Of a DNA stretch of 17,675 nt, positions 7,024 through 14,416 are shown piece by piece (position 1 is the stretch's first letter; each line of letters begins with the position of its first letter). The position numbers were made by a program, and so were the translations under genes. The notes under the pieces are model-generated. The model ran no database searches. It was not told the DNA's origin and was given only the letters and a program-made list of their open reading frames with translations. Source of the stretch: Solobacterium sp. UBA3691 (GTDB lineage Bacteria > Bacillota_I > Bacilli_A > Erysipelotrichales > Erysipelotrichaceae); NCBI GenBank assembly GCA_002372175.1, contig DFIS01000039.1, positions 1-17,675 on the forward strand, in the 5' to 3' direction.

Positions 7024-7770
7024 ATGGAATATATCAGAGTAACAAAAGAGAATCTGGAGAAGGAGCATATCTGCTGCGCTATCTCCAATAACAGGGATAT
7101 ACAGGTCTCGTCAAAAAAGGCATGGCTTGCGGACCGGTTCGACGAGGGCCTGGTGTTTCTGAAAAGCGCGGAACGCGGTAAATGCTTTATTGAGTACATT
7201 CCTGCCGAGAATGCATGGAATCCGATCGATGCGGACGGGTATATGTACATCGACTGTCTGTGGGTATCAGGCTCGTTCAAGGGACATGGATATTCGAATG
7301 ACCTTCTGCATGCTTGTATTGAGGACAGCAGAGAAAAGGGTAAAAAAGGGCTCTGTATTCTGAGCACCGCAAAGAAAAAGCCGTTTCTTGCGGATCCGAA
7401 GTATCTGGCGCATAAGGGATTTTCTGTGTGTGACGAAGCGGACAACGGGATACAGCTGTGGTATCTGCCTTTCACACCCGGTGCGGAAATGCCGAAATTC
7501 AAAGAATGCGCAAGACATCCACACGTCAGTGGATCCGGCTATGTTCTTTTCTATACGAGTCAGTGCCCGTTCAATGCCAAATATGTACCCATTGTGGAAG
7601 AGACCGCAAAAGAACATCATATTGAATTCAAGGCAATTCATATAGAGAACAAAGAAGCTGCACAGAGCGCTCCGACACCGATCACAACATACGCGCTGTT
7701 TTACAACGGAGAATATCTGACTAACGAACAGATGAACGCAGCGAAATTCCTGAAACTGATAGCCTGTTAA
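7024..7770 (+). CDS. yoaP: GNAT N-acetyltransferase with C-terminal YoaP domain
   Basis: 248 residues, about the length of Bacillus subtilis YoaP. Residues ~1-155 form a GNAT fold: after strand 4 (YMYIDCLWVSGSF) comes the acetyl-CoA pyrophosphate loop FKGHGYSNDLL (~85-95), a variant of Q/RxxGxG/A, then LCILSTAKKKPFLADPKYLAHKGF. Residues ~172-248 match a thioredoxin-like YoaP domain with VLFYTSQCPFNAKYVP (one Cys in a CPF motif), a cis-Pro-like PTPITTYALFYNG and a C-terminal helix. The family is a predicted acetyltransferase of unknown substrate. GGAGG at 7010-7014 supports the ATG at 7024. It is the first intact gene after the debris region and is followed after 35 bases by the alpha/beta hydrolase. 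Confidence 0.85.
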   Translation: MEYIRVTKENLEKEHICCAISNNRDIQVSSKKAWLADRFDEGLVFLKSAERGKCFIEYIPAENAWNPIDADGYMYIDCLWVSGSFKGHGYSNDLLHACIEDSREKGKKGLCILSTAKKKPFLADPKYLAHKGFSVCDEADNGIQLWYLPFTPGAEMPKFKECARHPHVSGSGYVLFYTSQCPFNAKYVPIVEETAKEHHIEFKAIHIENKEAAQSAPTPITTYALFYNGEYLTNEQMNAAKFLKLIAC

Positions 7771-7805
7771 ATACCGGTCTGACATACGGATACACAGGAG
7801 ATATC

Positions 7806-8669
7806 ATGCCGAGAGATCATGTGCAGATCAAAGCTGTCGGTGAACTGACAGAAGTGAATCATCATCAGATACATGTTTTCAGAGCGGGAGATGCGGATAA
7901 ACCGAAGCTTGTATTCATGTCAGGCTCAGGTACCGCGGCACCGGTCTACGACTTTAAGATCCTTTACGAGAAACTGAGGAATGATTTCCGGATCATCGTG
8001 ATCGAGAAGTTCGGCTACGGCTATTCGGATATCTGGGATGCCCCGTGTGATGTTGATTCGCTTGTAAATACGCAGAGAACGGCACTGGATCAGCTGGGTG
8101 AGAAGGGTCCGTATATTCTTCTGCCGCATTCCATGGGAGGAATAGAAGCGATCCGGTGGATACAGATGTATCCGGAAGAGACCCAGGCACTGATCGGGCT
8201 TGATATGGCTTCTCCGCTGTCTTACGCAGAGTGGACAGATGCGGATGTGAACAAAAGAATCAGGACGATGAAGATACTGAGAAGACTCAGACTGCATTCG
8301 CTTTCGGTGATCCCGGATAATGATACGCTGAGTGAGAATGATAAGCGTCAGGTAAAGCTTTTGCAGAAACGGAATGCGTTCAATGACTGCTTCATTAACG
8401 AAGCAAGGCATATCAAACAGAATGCATCATTTACCGGTAAGCAGGGACCAATCAGCTGCCCGGCTCTGTTATTCTGCTCAAACGGAAAGCAGACTTCCGG
8501 GAACTGGGTCCGGAATCAGCAGGACTTTGCGGAAAGCATCCATGCCGAACTGGTCAGTTATGACTGCGGACACTATATGCATTATTTCAGGAGTGAAGAG
8601 ATGAGTGAAAGAATCAGGGACTTCATACTGAACGAAATCATGACTGATACAGACAGAGGAGCGGAGTAA
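7806..8669 (+). CDS. Alpha/beta-hydrolase fold protein
   Basis: 287 residues. The alpha/beta hydrolase layout is clear: strand and oxyanion-hole loop LVFMSGSGTAAP (35-46), strand FRIIVIEKFGYGYSD (61-74), nucleophile elbow PHSMGG with Ser109 (Pro replaces the first Gly of GxSxG), a following helix EAIRWIQMYPEE, strand ALIGLDMASP, a helical lid (~150-210), and the catalytic His in CGHYMHYF (His256). The acid residue is not obvious; Asp133 is one candidate. The chemistry could be esterase, lipase or peptidase-like; the substrate is unknown. CAGGAGA (7794-7800) supports the start. Its TAA overlaps the ATG of the SMI1/KNR4 gene by one base (TAATG), implying translational coupling. Confidence 0.85.
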   Translation: MPRDHVQIKAVGELTEVNHHQIHVFRAGDADKPKLVFMSGSGTAAPVYDFKILYEKLRNDFRIIVIEKFGYGYSDIWDAPCDVDSLVNTQRTALDQLGEKGPYILLPHSMGGIEAIRWIQMYPEETQALIGLDMASPLSYAEWTDADVNKRIRTMKILRRLRLHSLSVIPDNDTLSENDKRQVKLLQKRNAFNDCFINEARHIKQNASFTGKQGPISCPALLFCSNGKQTSGNWVRNQQDFAESIHAELVSYDCGHYMHYFRSEEMSERIRDFILNEIMTDTDRGAE

Positions 8670-9058
8670 TGGATTTGAAAGAAATGTTTAAGGACTTCGA
8701 CTTCAATGACAAGCCGGAGAAACTGATAACGCATGTAAACGGGCTGGAACTGCCAGAGGATTATCTTGCGTTTATGCGTGAGCATAACGGAGGCGAAGGT
8801 CCGCTGGGTAAGAATAATTACGGAAGATTCTACAGACTGGAAGAACTGGAAGAGATCAACAATGAATACAATGTGCAGGAGTACTGGCCCGGCTATATTG
8901 TCATTGGAGGTTTTGACGATACACTGTGGGCATATCATCCTGAAAAGAAGATCTATTGCCAGATCGACAGCTGTAATGCCGGCGAGGATACATATTACAC
9001 GATCTCAAAGTCATTAAAAGAATTCCTGGTCAGAATGGATGAGGAACTGGCAGACTGA
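8669..9058 (+). CDS. SMI1/KNR4 (SUKH) family protein, probable immunity protein
   Basis: 129 residues. The SUKH hallmark is plain: an N-terminal helix, then LELPEDYLAFMREHNGGEG (26-44), the motif LPxxYxxFxxxxNGG. YRLEELEEINNEY (55-67) follows, then the central strand GYIVIGGFDDTLWAYHPEKKIY (75-96) and a C-terminal helix SLKEFLVRMDEEL. Family knowledge: SMI1/KNR4 proteins in bacteria commonly neutralise nuclease or other toxins of contact-dependent and polymorphic systems by direct binding. This one is short but complete for the family. It is coupled to the alpha/beta hydrolase by a one-base stop/start overlap, with GAGGAGCGGAG just upstream as ribosome site. No toxin is encoded in the window, so its target is unknown. 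Confidence 0.85.
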   Translation: MDLKEMFKDFDFNDKPEKLITHVNGLELPEDYLAFMREHNGGEGPLGKNNYGRFYRLEELEEINNEYNVQEYWPGYIVIGGFDDTLWAYHPEKKIYCQIDSCNAGEDTYYTISKSLKEFLVRMDEELAD

Positions 9059-9085
9059 CAATGCTCATTTGCGGAGGAAATACGC

Positions 9086-9706
9086 ATGGGATTATTCGGT
9101 ATATTTAAGAAAAAATCGGAACCTGAACCGGTGATCGATGCGAAGAAGCTGGAGATGGTGGCAGAATATCAGGCAAAGGAACAGCAGGTGATCAGAGATC
9201 TGCAGGTAAAGGTGCTTGGCAAAGTTAATACGTATATCGAAGGCAGGGCATACTGCAGACTGTGTGATACAGAGATCGATGTAGAACTGTATGACGATGT
9301 ACCGATCGAATATGCGGAGAAGTGCGTTGAGGCGATGAATGCCATGCCGGAAGAGCTGGTTGATGATATCTGCCGTGCCGCAAAGAGATACTGTCTGGAA
9401 TTTCTGGATGCGGTCGGCGGTGCAGAGCTGAATGATATCGAACTGACAGTACCGGTAGATGAGAATACACCTGTGCGGGAGATGCTGAAATGCTTTGAGG
9501 TAGGTACACTGATCGTAAGTGCTCCGCAAGACCCTGCACGCACAGGATATCAGCTGAGCGGGAACTGTGACTGGGAAGAAGAACACGGCATCGAGATCGT
9601 GATCCTGGATGACAGGCTGGTGTACCTGGGCGAATTCAGCGGTGTGTCACCGTGGGAAGATCATACGGATGAAAGCTGGAATGCGGCAGCACATATACAC
9701 GGGTAA
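9086..9706 (+). CDS. DUF6985-like protein, possible immunity protein
   Basis: 206 residues. It begins with MGLFGIFKKKSEPEP, a short amphipathic, basic leader shared in style with two other genes here, then a helix (AKKLEMVAEYQAKEQQVIRDL) and an alpha/beta body. The C-terminal part YQLSGNCDWEEEHGIEIVIL (155-174), followed by DDRLVYLGE, resembles the conserved strand-turn 'CDWDEEHGLxVxxxxxRVVxxG' I associate with DUF6985 proteins, which are often found among immunity genes. That assignment is from memory of the motif and is tentative. CGGAGG at 9072-9077 supports the ATG. It lies 27 bases after the SMI1/KNR4 gene. No signal peptide or catalytic motif is seen. Confidence 0.65.
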   Translation: MGLFGIFKKKSEPEPVIDAKKLEMVAEYQAKEQQVIRDLQVKVLGKVNTYIEGRAYCRLCDTEIDVELYDDVPIEYAEKCVEAMNAMPEELVDDICRAAKRYCLEFLDAVGGAELNDIELTVPVDENTPVREMLKCFEVGTLIVSAPQDPARTGYQLSGNCDWEEEHGIEIVILDDRLVYLGEFSGVSPWEDHTDESWNAAAHIHG

Positions 9707-9787
9707 TTTCGGGTTGTCGGTACCTGACATGACACATGGTACAATGTAAGCAATACATCTGAATGACGAACAAACTGGAAAACAGGC

Positions 9788-9793
9788 AGGAGG
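9788..9793 (+). promoter_or_regulatory. Shine-Dalgarno site selecting a GTG start
   Basis: AGGAGG lies 5 bases before GTG 9799. The in-frame ATG at 9763 has no ribosome site, and its first 12 residues (polar) would precede the hydrophobic anchor, so GTG 9799 is preferred. Confidence 0.65.
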
Positions 9794-9798
9794 TCATC

Positions 9799-10134
9799 GT
9801 GTTTGAAACGGTATTTATCATCATACTGGCATTATTTGCGATTGGCGGTATCTGGGCGTTCATTGTGACGAAGAAAGTCAAAAAAGAAGGCTATGAAACC
9901 GAAGCGTCAGTTTCACGTATTGAACTGCATGAATGGAGCGGAGGCACCGGTGAGACATGGGCAGGCCCAAGCGTCACGGAAGATTACTATGTTACGTACA
10001 GGAATCGGAAGGGACAGCTTGTGGAGGTATTGCTCAGCAATCCCGGAGATCATACATTCAAAGTCGGTGACAGGATGAAGATCAAATATCTTCCGGACAG
10101 AGAGGAGTATCCGGTGCTGGTGGAGATTCTCTGA
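9799..10134 (+). CDS. DUF3592-like single-pass membrane protein
   Basis: 111 residues from the GTG start. Residues 2-23 are one hydrophobic helix (FETVFIIILALFAIGGIWAF), followed by a basic stop-transfer VTKKVKKEG. The rest is a small beta domain: EASVSRIELHEW, EDYYVTYRNRKGQLVEVLLS, then FKVGDRMKIKYLPDREEYPVL. The final motif (vGDxhxIxYxPxnPxxh) is the usual end of DUF3592-type domains, whose function is not established; they occur often beside immunity and toxin genes. The GTG-start choice removes 12 upstream residues. It is 92 bases downstream of the previous gene, the widest gap in this part of the array. Confidence 0.7.
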   Translation: MFETVFIIILALFAIGGIWAFIVTKKVKKEGYETEASVSRIELHEWSGGTGETWAGPSVTEDYYVTYRNRKGQLVEVLLSNPGDHTFKVGDRMKIKYLPDREEYPVLVEIL

Positions 10135-10167
10135 GCGTACCGGCATGATACACACAAAGAGGCATGC

Positions 10168-10629
10168 ATGATGGACAGGATCAGGGAGTTTTATCATCTG
10201 GCAGATACATACTGCCGGTATGTTTCCTCAGGAGAAATGACATATACTGATATTCCTGTTTTGATCGAACTGCTGATGAAGCTGTATCTCTCAGCTGTTT
10301 CTCTTCCTGAAGCAGAGCCGGAAACACTGGATGCAGCTGTACCAGAGAAGATACAGGTCAGATTCGACAGGCGGATACCGGTATTTTATTGGGAGGTCTT
10401 TGATCCTTTCATTCAGGATGAAGCAGTCTGCGAAGATCTTACTGATGCATTATCCGATATTGCGGCAGAACTGAAGAACGGCATGACGGAGTTTGAGGCA
10501 GGAAGAACAGGAAATGCAGTACATGAATGGAAGTTTGGGCTGAATCACCACTGGGGCAGTCATGCAGTAAGTGCTCTGCGGGCACTGCATACGCTCAGAA
10601 TGCGCACGAATGATATTTTTGAGGAATGA
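10168..10629 (+). CDS. DUF5063-like protein
   Basis: 153 residues, mostly helical. FYHLADTYCRYVSS at the N-terminus, LIELLMKLYLSAVSLPEAEPE (32-52), and the C-terminal block AVHEWKFGLNHHWGSHAVSA followed by LRALHTL (117-143) match the DUF5063 pattern 'EWxxxFxxHWGxHAxxALRALH' as I recall it. The function of the family is unknown; it recurs in immunity-type arrays. AAAGAGG (10156-10162) serves either ATG 10168 or ATG 10171. The TGA at 10627-10629 lies two bases before the Imm32-like start at 10632, and an ATGA overlap at 10626 is also present, so the two are coupled. Confidence 0.7.
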   Translation: MMDRIREFYHLADTYCRYVSSGEMTYTDIPVLIELLMKLYLSAVSLPEAEPETLDAAVPEKIQVRFDRRIPVFYWEVFDPFIQDEAVCEDLTDALSDIAAELKNGMTEFEAGRTGNAVHEWKFGLNHHWGSHAVSALRALHTLRMRTNDIFEE

Positions 10630-10631
10630 AC

Positions 10632-10841
10632 ATGATAAAAACGGAATGGATCGATGGATATGTAATCAGAACGGCTGTGACAGACAGCAGTATTGTCATC
10701 TCCGCAAACAGGGAAGGACTGCTTTCACTGGCAAAGCATCTGACAGCTCTTGCGGATGGTGAAGCAGGAGATCATGTTCATTACGATGAATTCAACGCTC
10801 TTGAAGAGGGATCAGCAGAGCTCATTATTGAAAAAGTGTAG
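10632..10841 (+). CDS. Imm32-like immunity protein
   Basis: 69 residues. The segments IVISANREGLLSLAKHLTAL (21-40) and GDHVHYDEFNALEEGSAELI (47-66) match the Imm32 family as I know it: ANxEGLxxLAxxLxxLA, then hxHxDEhNxLExGSxELIIE. Imm32 is a predicted immunity family of polymorphic toxin systems. The in-frame ATG at 10626 overlaps the previous stop but sits directly on GAGGA (10621-10625). ATG 10632 has it at 6 bases and is preferred; the difference is two residues. The protein is compact and acidic, with no signal or membrane segment. Confidence 0.8.
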   Translation: MIKTEWIDGYVIRTAVTDSSIVISANREGLLSLAKHLTALADGEAGDHVHYDEFNALEEGSAELIIEKV

Positions 10842-10854
10842 ATCGGTATTGGTG

Positions 10855-10860
10855 AAGGAG
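10855..10860 (+). promoter_or_regulatory. Shine-Dalgarno site fixing the lipoprotein start
   Basis: AAGGAG is 9 bases before ATG 10870. The frame stays open upstream to 10750, but that part overlaps the Imm32-like gene and would put 40 polar residues ahead of the signal peptide. Confidence 0.7.
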
Positions 10861-10869
10861 CACACGTAT

Positions 10870-11772
10870 ATGAGTCATTCAGCAAAGATTAAGCATTTGG
10901 CACGTATGAGCTATTTTGCACTGGCGGCAGGTCTTCTGGGCTGCGGCGCCAAACAGAATACAGCGGACGCAGGAGCTTACGGCTATACTCGTACAGCTGT
11001 TCATCCGGTGGCCGGACGCCAGGGTATATGCATCGAGGGTGACCACTACTGGGTCAGCGGTTCTACCACCCTGACAAAATATGACAAAGACTGGAATGTC
11101 GTAGTGGAAAACACCGATCCGTTTGCCGGTTATGCGCTGGAGGTCAACCATATCGGTGACATCGATGTGTACAACAATGAGCTGTATCTGGGCGTGGAAT
11201 ACTTTATGGACGGTGAAGGAAAGAATATCCAGGTCGCAGTCTATGACGGTGATACGCTGAAACTGAAGAGGGTCTTCCCGTTCCGTGCCGATACCGGGCA
11301 GCTGGAGTGCAGCGGTATCGCTGTAGATCCCGATTCGCGGACAGTATACATGTGTTCATGGGTCGATGATGTATCCAGTGAGTATCTGTATATGTATGAC
11401 CTTGATACAGGGGATTACAAGGGAAAGCTGAAGATGGAGCCGGCACCGAAGTGGATCCAGGGTGTAGCGTATTATGACGGAAACCTGTATGTGACATGTG
11501 ATGACGGCGATGCCGAAGAGAATGCACCGGATCATATGTACAGGATCGCTGTCTCCGAAGACGGTAAGAGCGGTCATGTCACGCAGGAGAAGACCTTTGA
11601 TGATGTGATCAGGCAGGGAGAGATCGAAGGCCTGTCATTTGACAGAGAACGCGGACAGTTCCTGCTTCTGTATAACCGGGGAGCACGGATCATTGCCGGT
11701 ATGCCGAGAGGCTTCTATGAAGGCTATACGGAAGAGATCCACGAAGTATTTGTGTATGAGATGGAGAAAAAC
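10870..11772 (+). CDS. Lipoprotein with beta-propeller-like repeats
   Basis: 300 residues before the stop. The signal peptide MSHSAKIKHLARMSYFALAA ends in lipobox LLGC (Cys25), predicting a lipid-anchored protein on the outer face of the membrane. The mature part shows strand-rich units of the kind found in six- or seven-bladed propellers (YncE/SMP-30-like): RQGICIEGDHYWVSGSTTLT, IGDIDVYNNELYLGVEY, CSGIAVDPDSRTVYMCSW, IQGVAYYDGNLYVTCDDGD and IEGLSFDRERGQFLLLYNRG. A conserved 'x-G-h-x-h-x-x-x-x-x-x-h-Y' pattern opens each. No catalytic residues are evident, so a ligand- or protein-binding role is likely. It starts 28 bases after the Imm32-like gene and is followed, 39 bases later, by the 7-TM protein. 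The stop TGA ends at 11775. Confidence 0.75.
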
Positions 11773-11814
11773 TGAGGACAGTAAACTGATCCGCAGAAGG
11801 AGAGACGCAGCACG

Positions 11815-12687
11815 ATGAAGGCACTCAGAAAACTGTTTGGCGGTATTGATCTGACCTGGCCGAAGGTCATTGCCAGTGCCGTAATTGCAGGGGTGATCAC
11901 CGGTGTCATCGCAATCCTGCCTGTATTTCAGTACACCTCTTTTCATGCGATAACCGTTTCGATGGAGGTGTGGATCCTGTTTGGCATTATCCTGATCATG
12001 AACAGTAAGTCCAATGTGGATTCGGCACTGAAATGCTTTGTGTTTTTCCTGATCAGCCAGCCTCTGGTCTATCTTGTTCAGGTGCCTTACAGCGCCCTTG
12101 GCTGGGGTATATTCGGGTACTACAGGTACTGGTTCATCTGGACGGTACTGTGCCTTCCGATGGGCTATATCGGCTATTACATGAAGAAGGGAAAATGGTG
12201 GGGATACCTGATCCTTCTGCCGGTGATCATCCTTACAGCCTTTTCTTACAATACGTACTTTGCGGATTATCTGTTCTGCATGCCGAGGTATATCCTGATC
12301 TGTCTGTTCTGTGCATGCGCGATGATCCTGTATCCTGTTGTTATATTTGAAGACAGGAGGATCAGAACGTTCGGTGCCGCCGTCGGGGCAGCCCTCGTCA
12401 TGATCTTAACGGTGATCGGTCTTCTGAGGCCTCCGGTCTACCGTGCGGAGATCCTCAGCAATAACGAGGAACATCCCTTTGACGACAGTTATACCGTCTC
12501 GCTTGCGGATGAGAAGTACGGTAGTGTGGAGATCATCTATATGCCCGAAGTCGAAGACTACATGGTACGTGCGGAGCTTAGAAGGATGGGCAGTACCGTA
12601 TTGACGCTTGTATCTCCGGAAGGAGAGAAAACAGAGTTTGATCTTTCCGTGAAAAGAGATACCTACAGAATTACACAAAGGCAGTAA
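11815..12687 (+). CDS. Seven-TM membrane protein with C-terminal external domain
   Basis: 290 residues. Hydrophobic segments lie near 18-36, 44-62, 73-90, 105-123, 129-146, 158-178 and 186-204. A C-terminal soluble part (~207-290) is strand-rich and charged (DDSYTVSLADEKYGSVEIIY, VLTLVSPEGEKTEFDLSV). With seven passes the N- and C-termini would be on opposite sides, so the soluble tail is probably extracytoplasmic given the basic N-terminus (MKALRKLF) inside. I do not recognise the family. AAGGAGA (11797-11803) is the ribosome site, at a slightly long spacing of 11. Pairing with the lipoprotein upstream suggests a membrane unit, but this is inference. Confidence 0.75.
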   Translation: MKALRKLFGGIDLTWPKVIASAVIAGVITGVIAILPVFQYTSFHAITVSMEVWILFGIILIMNSKSNVDSALKCFVFFLISQPLVYLVQVPYSALGWGIFGYYRYWFIWTVLCLPMGYIGYYMKKGKWWGYLILLPVIILTAFSYNTYFADYLFCMPRYILICLFCACAMILYPVVIFEDRRIRTFGAAVGAALVMILTVIGLLRPPVYRAEILSNNEEHPFDDSYTVSLADEKYGSVEIIYMPEVEDYMVRAELRRMGSTVLTLVSPEGEKTEFDLSVKRDTYRITQRQ

Positions 12688-12729
12688 TACCTGTGTAAAA
12701 ACAGGGGATAAGTCTGGGAGAATGAATAT

Positions 12730-12822
12730 ATGATTATTCAGCAGATCAGAAGTGCTGCCGTAAAGGAAAGAGATCTTGCCGCGATCCGGATCCCGGAAGA
12801 CGGCGAATGTATTACGGTATAG
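12730..12822 (+). CDS. 30-residue small ORF of uncertain status
   Basis: ATG 12730 is preceded by GGGAGAA (12716-12722) at good spacing and opens a 30-codon frame ending at TAG 12820-12822. The product begins MIIQQIRSAAVKERDLAAIR and ends in PEDGECITV: a basic helix, then a strand. It fills most of the 156-base gap between the 7-TM gene and the next small gene. It may be a small protein or the start of a gene whose rest has been lost. I do not recognise it. Confidence 0.35.
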   Translation: MIIQQIRSAAVKERDLAAIRIPEDGECITV

Positions 12823-12843
12823 ATAAGAATTCAGGGGGAAATG

Positions 12844-13125
12844 ATGAAACAGTACTATGTCGCAAGTCTTTGCCATAAAGGTATCCTCGGAGGCGGTATT
12901 ATGGCCGATGATGAGGGGATAACATACAAAACCGGGAAAGTGACTGTATCGGAAAAGTTCAGGAATCTTGAAATGAAATACAGAAACATTCAGGATTTTT
13001 CAAAGAAATGGGTGCTGTGCTTTCCGGTATTTACGATCTCGATGAACGACGGAGAGAACTACAAGTTTATTGTCTTCAGCCCGAAGCGTTTTGAGGCTTT
13101 ATTAAGCGAAAAAGTGAAATCCTGA
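12844..13125 (+). CDS. Small protein with GRAM/PH-like strand pattern
   Basis: 93 residues. Two ATGs (12841 and 12844) follow AGGGGG (12833-12838); the second has the better spacing. The sequence reads as successive beta strands with a C-terminal helix: YYVASLCHKGILGGGIMADD, GITYKTGKVTV, FRNLEMKYRNIQDFSKK, WVLCFPVFTISMNDGENYKF, then IVFSPKRFEALLSEK. A seven-strand barrel closed by a helix is the shape of GRAM/PH domains, and 'EGITYKT..-NLEMKYxxI' is like bacterial GRAM-type proteins; the assignment is by pattern only. No signal peptide. It stands alone between the 30-codon ORF and the next unknown gene. Confidence 0.6.
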   Translation: MKQYYVASLCHKGILGGGIMADDEGITYKTGKVTVSEKFRNLEMKYRNIQDFSKKWVLCFPVFTISMNDGENYKFIVFSPKRFEALLSEKVKS

Positions 13126-13160
13126 ATTCCCGTTTTACGTGTATATCATCGTTTCGCAGT

Positions 13161-13166
13161 CGGAGG
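13161..13166 (+). promoter_or_regulatory. Shine-Dalgarno site fixing the start at 13175
   Basis: CGGAGG lies 8 bases before ATG 13175. The frame is open back to an ATG at 13139 that has no ribosome site, so the later start is used. Confidence 0.65.
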
Positions 13167-13174
13167 TTATTTAC

Positions 13175-13870
13175 ATGAAACTGTTCAGAAAAGATAATAC
13201 GGAGAAAAAGGACGTCAGTCATCTCAACCTGGTTTCCCGTTACGGGTTAGTCAAACCCGGATACAGACAGGATCTGAGCAGTAACAGGATCATTGAGTTT
13301 GCGTACCTGCCTGATGATGAAAAGGTCGTTATACTTGGCAGTATGGATGGCTCCTATCCGTATTGGATCTCAGAAACAGATATCGGTGATACAGAGACGA
13401 ACACAGCAATAGCGGAAAGTATTCTTCGCGATGACTTTTCCTCATTCGCCGGAGTGCACGGGCAGATATTTCAGAAACTGAAGGACTGTTACAGGCGCAG
13501 GATAGTGGTATCGGGCAATGATGTAAGGACACCGTTTGGCCACGGATATGCCAAAGAACAGCCGGAATACTGGAGCAGGTATATCGCCGGAGATATTCGT
13601 TTTTACTATCAGCGTCTCAGGCAGCTCTGTCAGGAAAGAGAACTGGATGGACGATATCTCGAATTCCTGCAGACCTATCTGAAAAAGCTGGAAACAGAAA
13701 CGGCTTCCGATCCGGTAAAAGATTACGAAAACAAAAAGATACTGATGGATCTGATCAGATCCGAGGATTATCTTCTGGTGTCGGAGAACAAAGAGATCAG
13801 AGATACCTATATCCGGATCAGGAACGTTATCGGTGAGCTGTATAACACGTATATGAGCATCGTGAGATAA
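13175..13870 (+). CDS. Hypothetical protein with MKLF-type leader
   Basis: 231 residues. It opens with MKLFRKDNTEKKDVSHLN, a short hydrophobic-basic leader like those of the genes at 9086 and 13910. The N-terminal half (~16-110) is alpha/beta with IIEFAYLPDDEKVVILGSMD, and GSYPYWISETDIGDTETN. The C-terminal half is strongly helical and charged (WSRYIAGDIRFYYQRLRQLC, RYLEFLQTYLKKLETE, IRDTYIRIRNVIGELYNTYM) and may form a coiled coil. There is no signal, membrane or catalytic motif I can name, and I do not recognise the family. Context suggests another member of the immunity-type array. Confidence 0.7.
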   Translation: MKLFRKDNTEKKDVSHLNLVSRYGLVKPGYRQDLSSNRIIEFAYLPDDEKVVILGSMDGSYPYWISETDIGDTETNTAIAESILRDDFSSFAGVHGQIFQKLKDCYRRRIVVSGNDVRTPFGHGYAKEQPEYWSRYIAGDIRFYYQRLRQLCQERELDGRYLEFLQTYLKKLETETASDPVKDYENKKILMDLIRSEDYLLVSENKEIRDTYIRIRNVIGELYNTYMSIVR

Positions 13871-13909
13871 GAGAAAACGGATCAGGATCCGGAACTGAGG
13901 AGAAGAAAG

Positions 13910-14383
13910 ATGGGATTATTTGATAAGCTGATGAATAAGCAGAAGCAGCATGTCAGCACTGCATCGGAAACTGAAGGACCGGCTGATATCCCTTCAGGTA
14001 TCATATACAGGGATAATGAGATCATCATCAGTTTCAACGCGGAGGAAAGCAGAGAACATATCCGTGATGACTTCGGTGTGCTGATGAGTGAAGGAATTGA
14101 AAAAATCATCAAGGAGAGGTTTATTCCGTGGCTGAAAGGCGATCAGTTTCCGGATAAAGATGATGCGCTGGTTTATGACGGACTTCATCTGACAGGCATC
14201 CTGTACCATCATGGAAGGATCATCGCCAGGTATTCACCGACAGGCACAGATGGTCGTTTCGGACAGTTTGAGTTTACGTTTGACAGCTGCAGTGCTTATA
14301 CAGAGGACATGCTGGAGGCAGTCGCAATGCAGGTGTATGTATACGACGGAAAGATCGTCAAGGTAAGCGGCTATGATGTATAA
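13910..14383 (+). CDS. Hypothetical protein with MGLF-type leader, possible immunity protein
   Basis: 157 residues. The leader MGLFDKLMNKQKQH is followed by a linker of low complexity (STASETEGPADIPSG). The body has strand IIYRDNEIIISFNAEE, helix DFGVLMSEGIEKIIKERFIPWL, and a C-terminal sheet: LVYDGLHLTGILYHHGRIIA, GQFEFTFDSCSAYTEDMLEA and VYVYDGKIVKVSGYD. This resembles small immunity-type alpha/beta proteins found beside SUKH genes, but I cannot name a family. GAGGAGA (13897-13903) supports the start. It lies 39 bases after the preceding gene and 33 before the second SMI1/KNR4 gene, all co-directional. Confidence 0.7.
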   Translation: MGLFDKLMNKQKQHVSTASETEGPADIPSGIIYRDNEIIISFNAEESREHIRDDFGVLMSEGIEKIIKERFIPWLKGDQFPDKDDALVYDGLHLTGILYHHGRIIARYSPTGTDGRFGQFEFTFDSCSAYTEDMLEAVAMQVYVYDGKIVKVSGYDV

Positions 14384-14416
14384 AACGGGTGTGCGTTCGA
14401 TGATCAGGAGGAAGAA

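Noticed and set aside
9714..9745. Promoter before the DUF3592-like gene (TTGTCG and TACAAT)
   Set aside because: The spacer is 20 bases, too long for a normal promoter, and no better -35 fits.
12690..12705. Hairpin CCTGT-GTAAAA-ACAGG after the 7-TM gene
   Set aside because: Five pairs with no T-run; too weak for a terminator.
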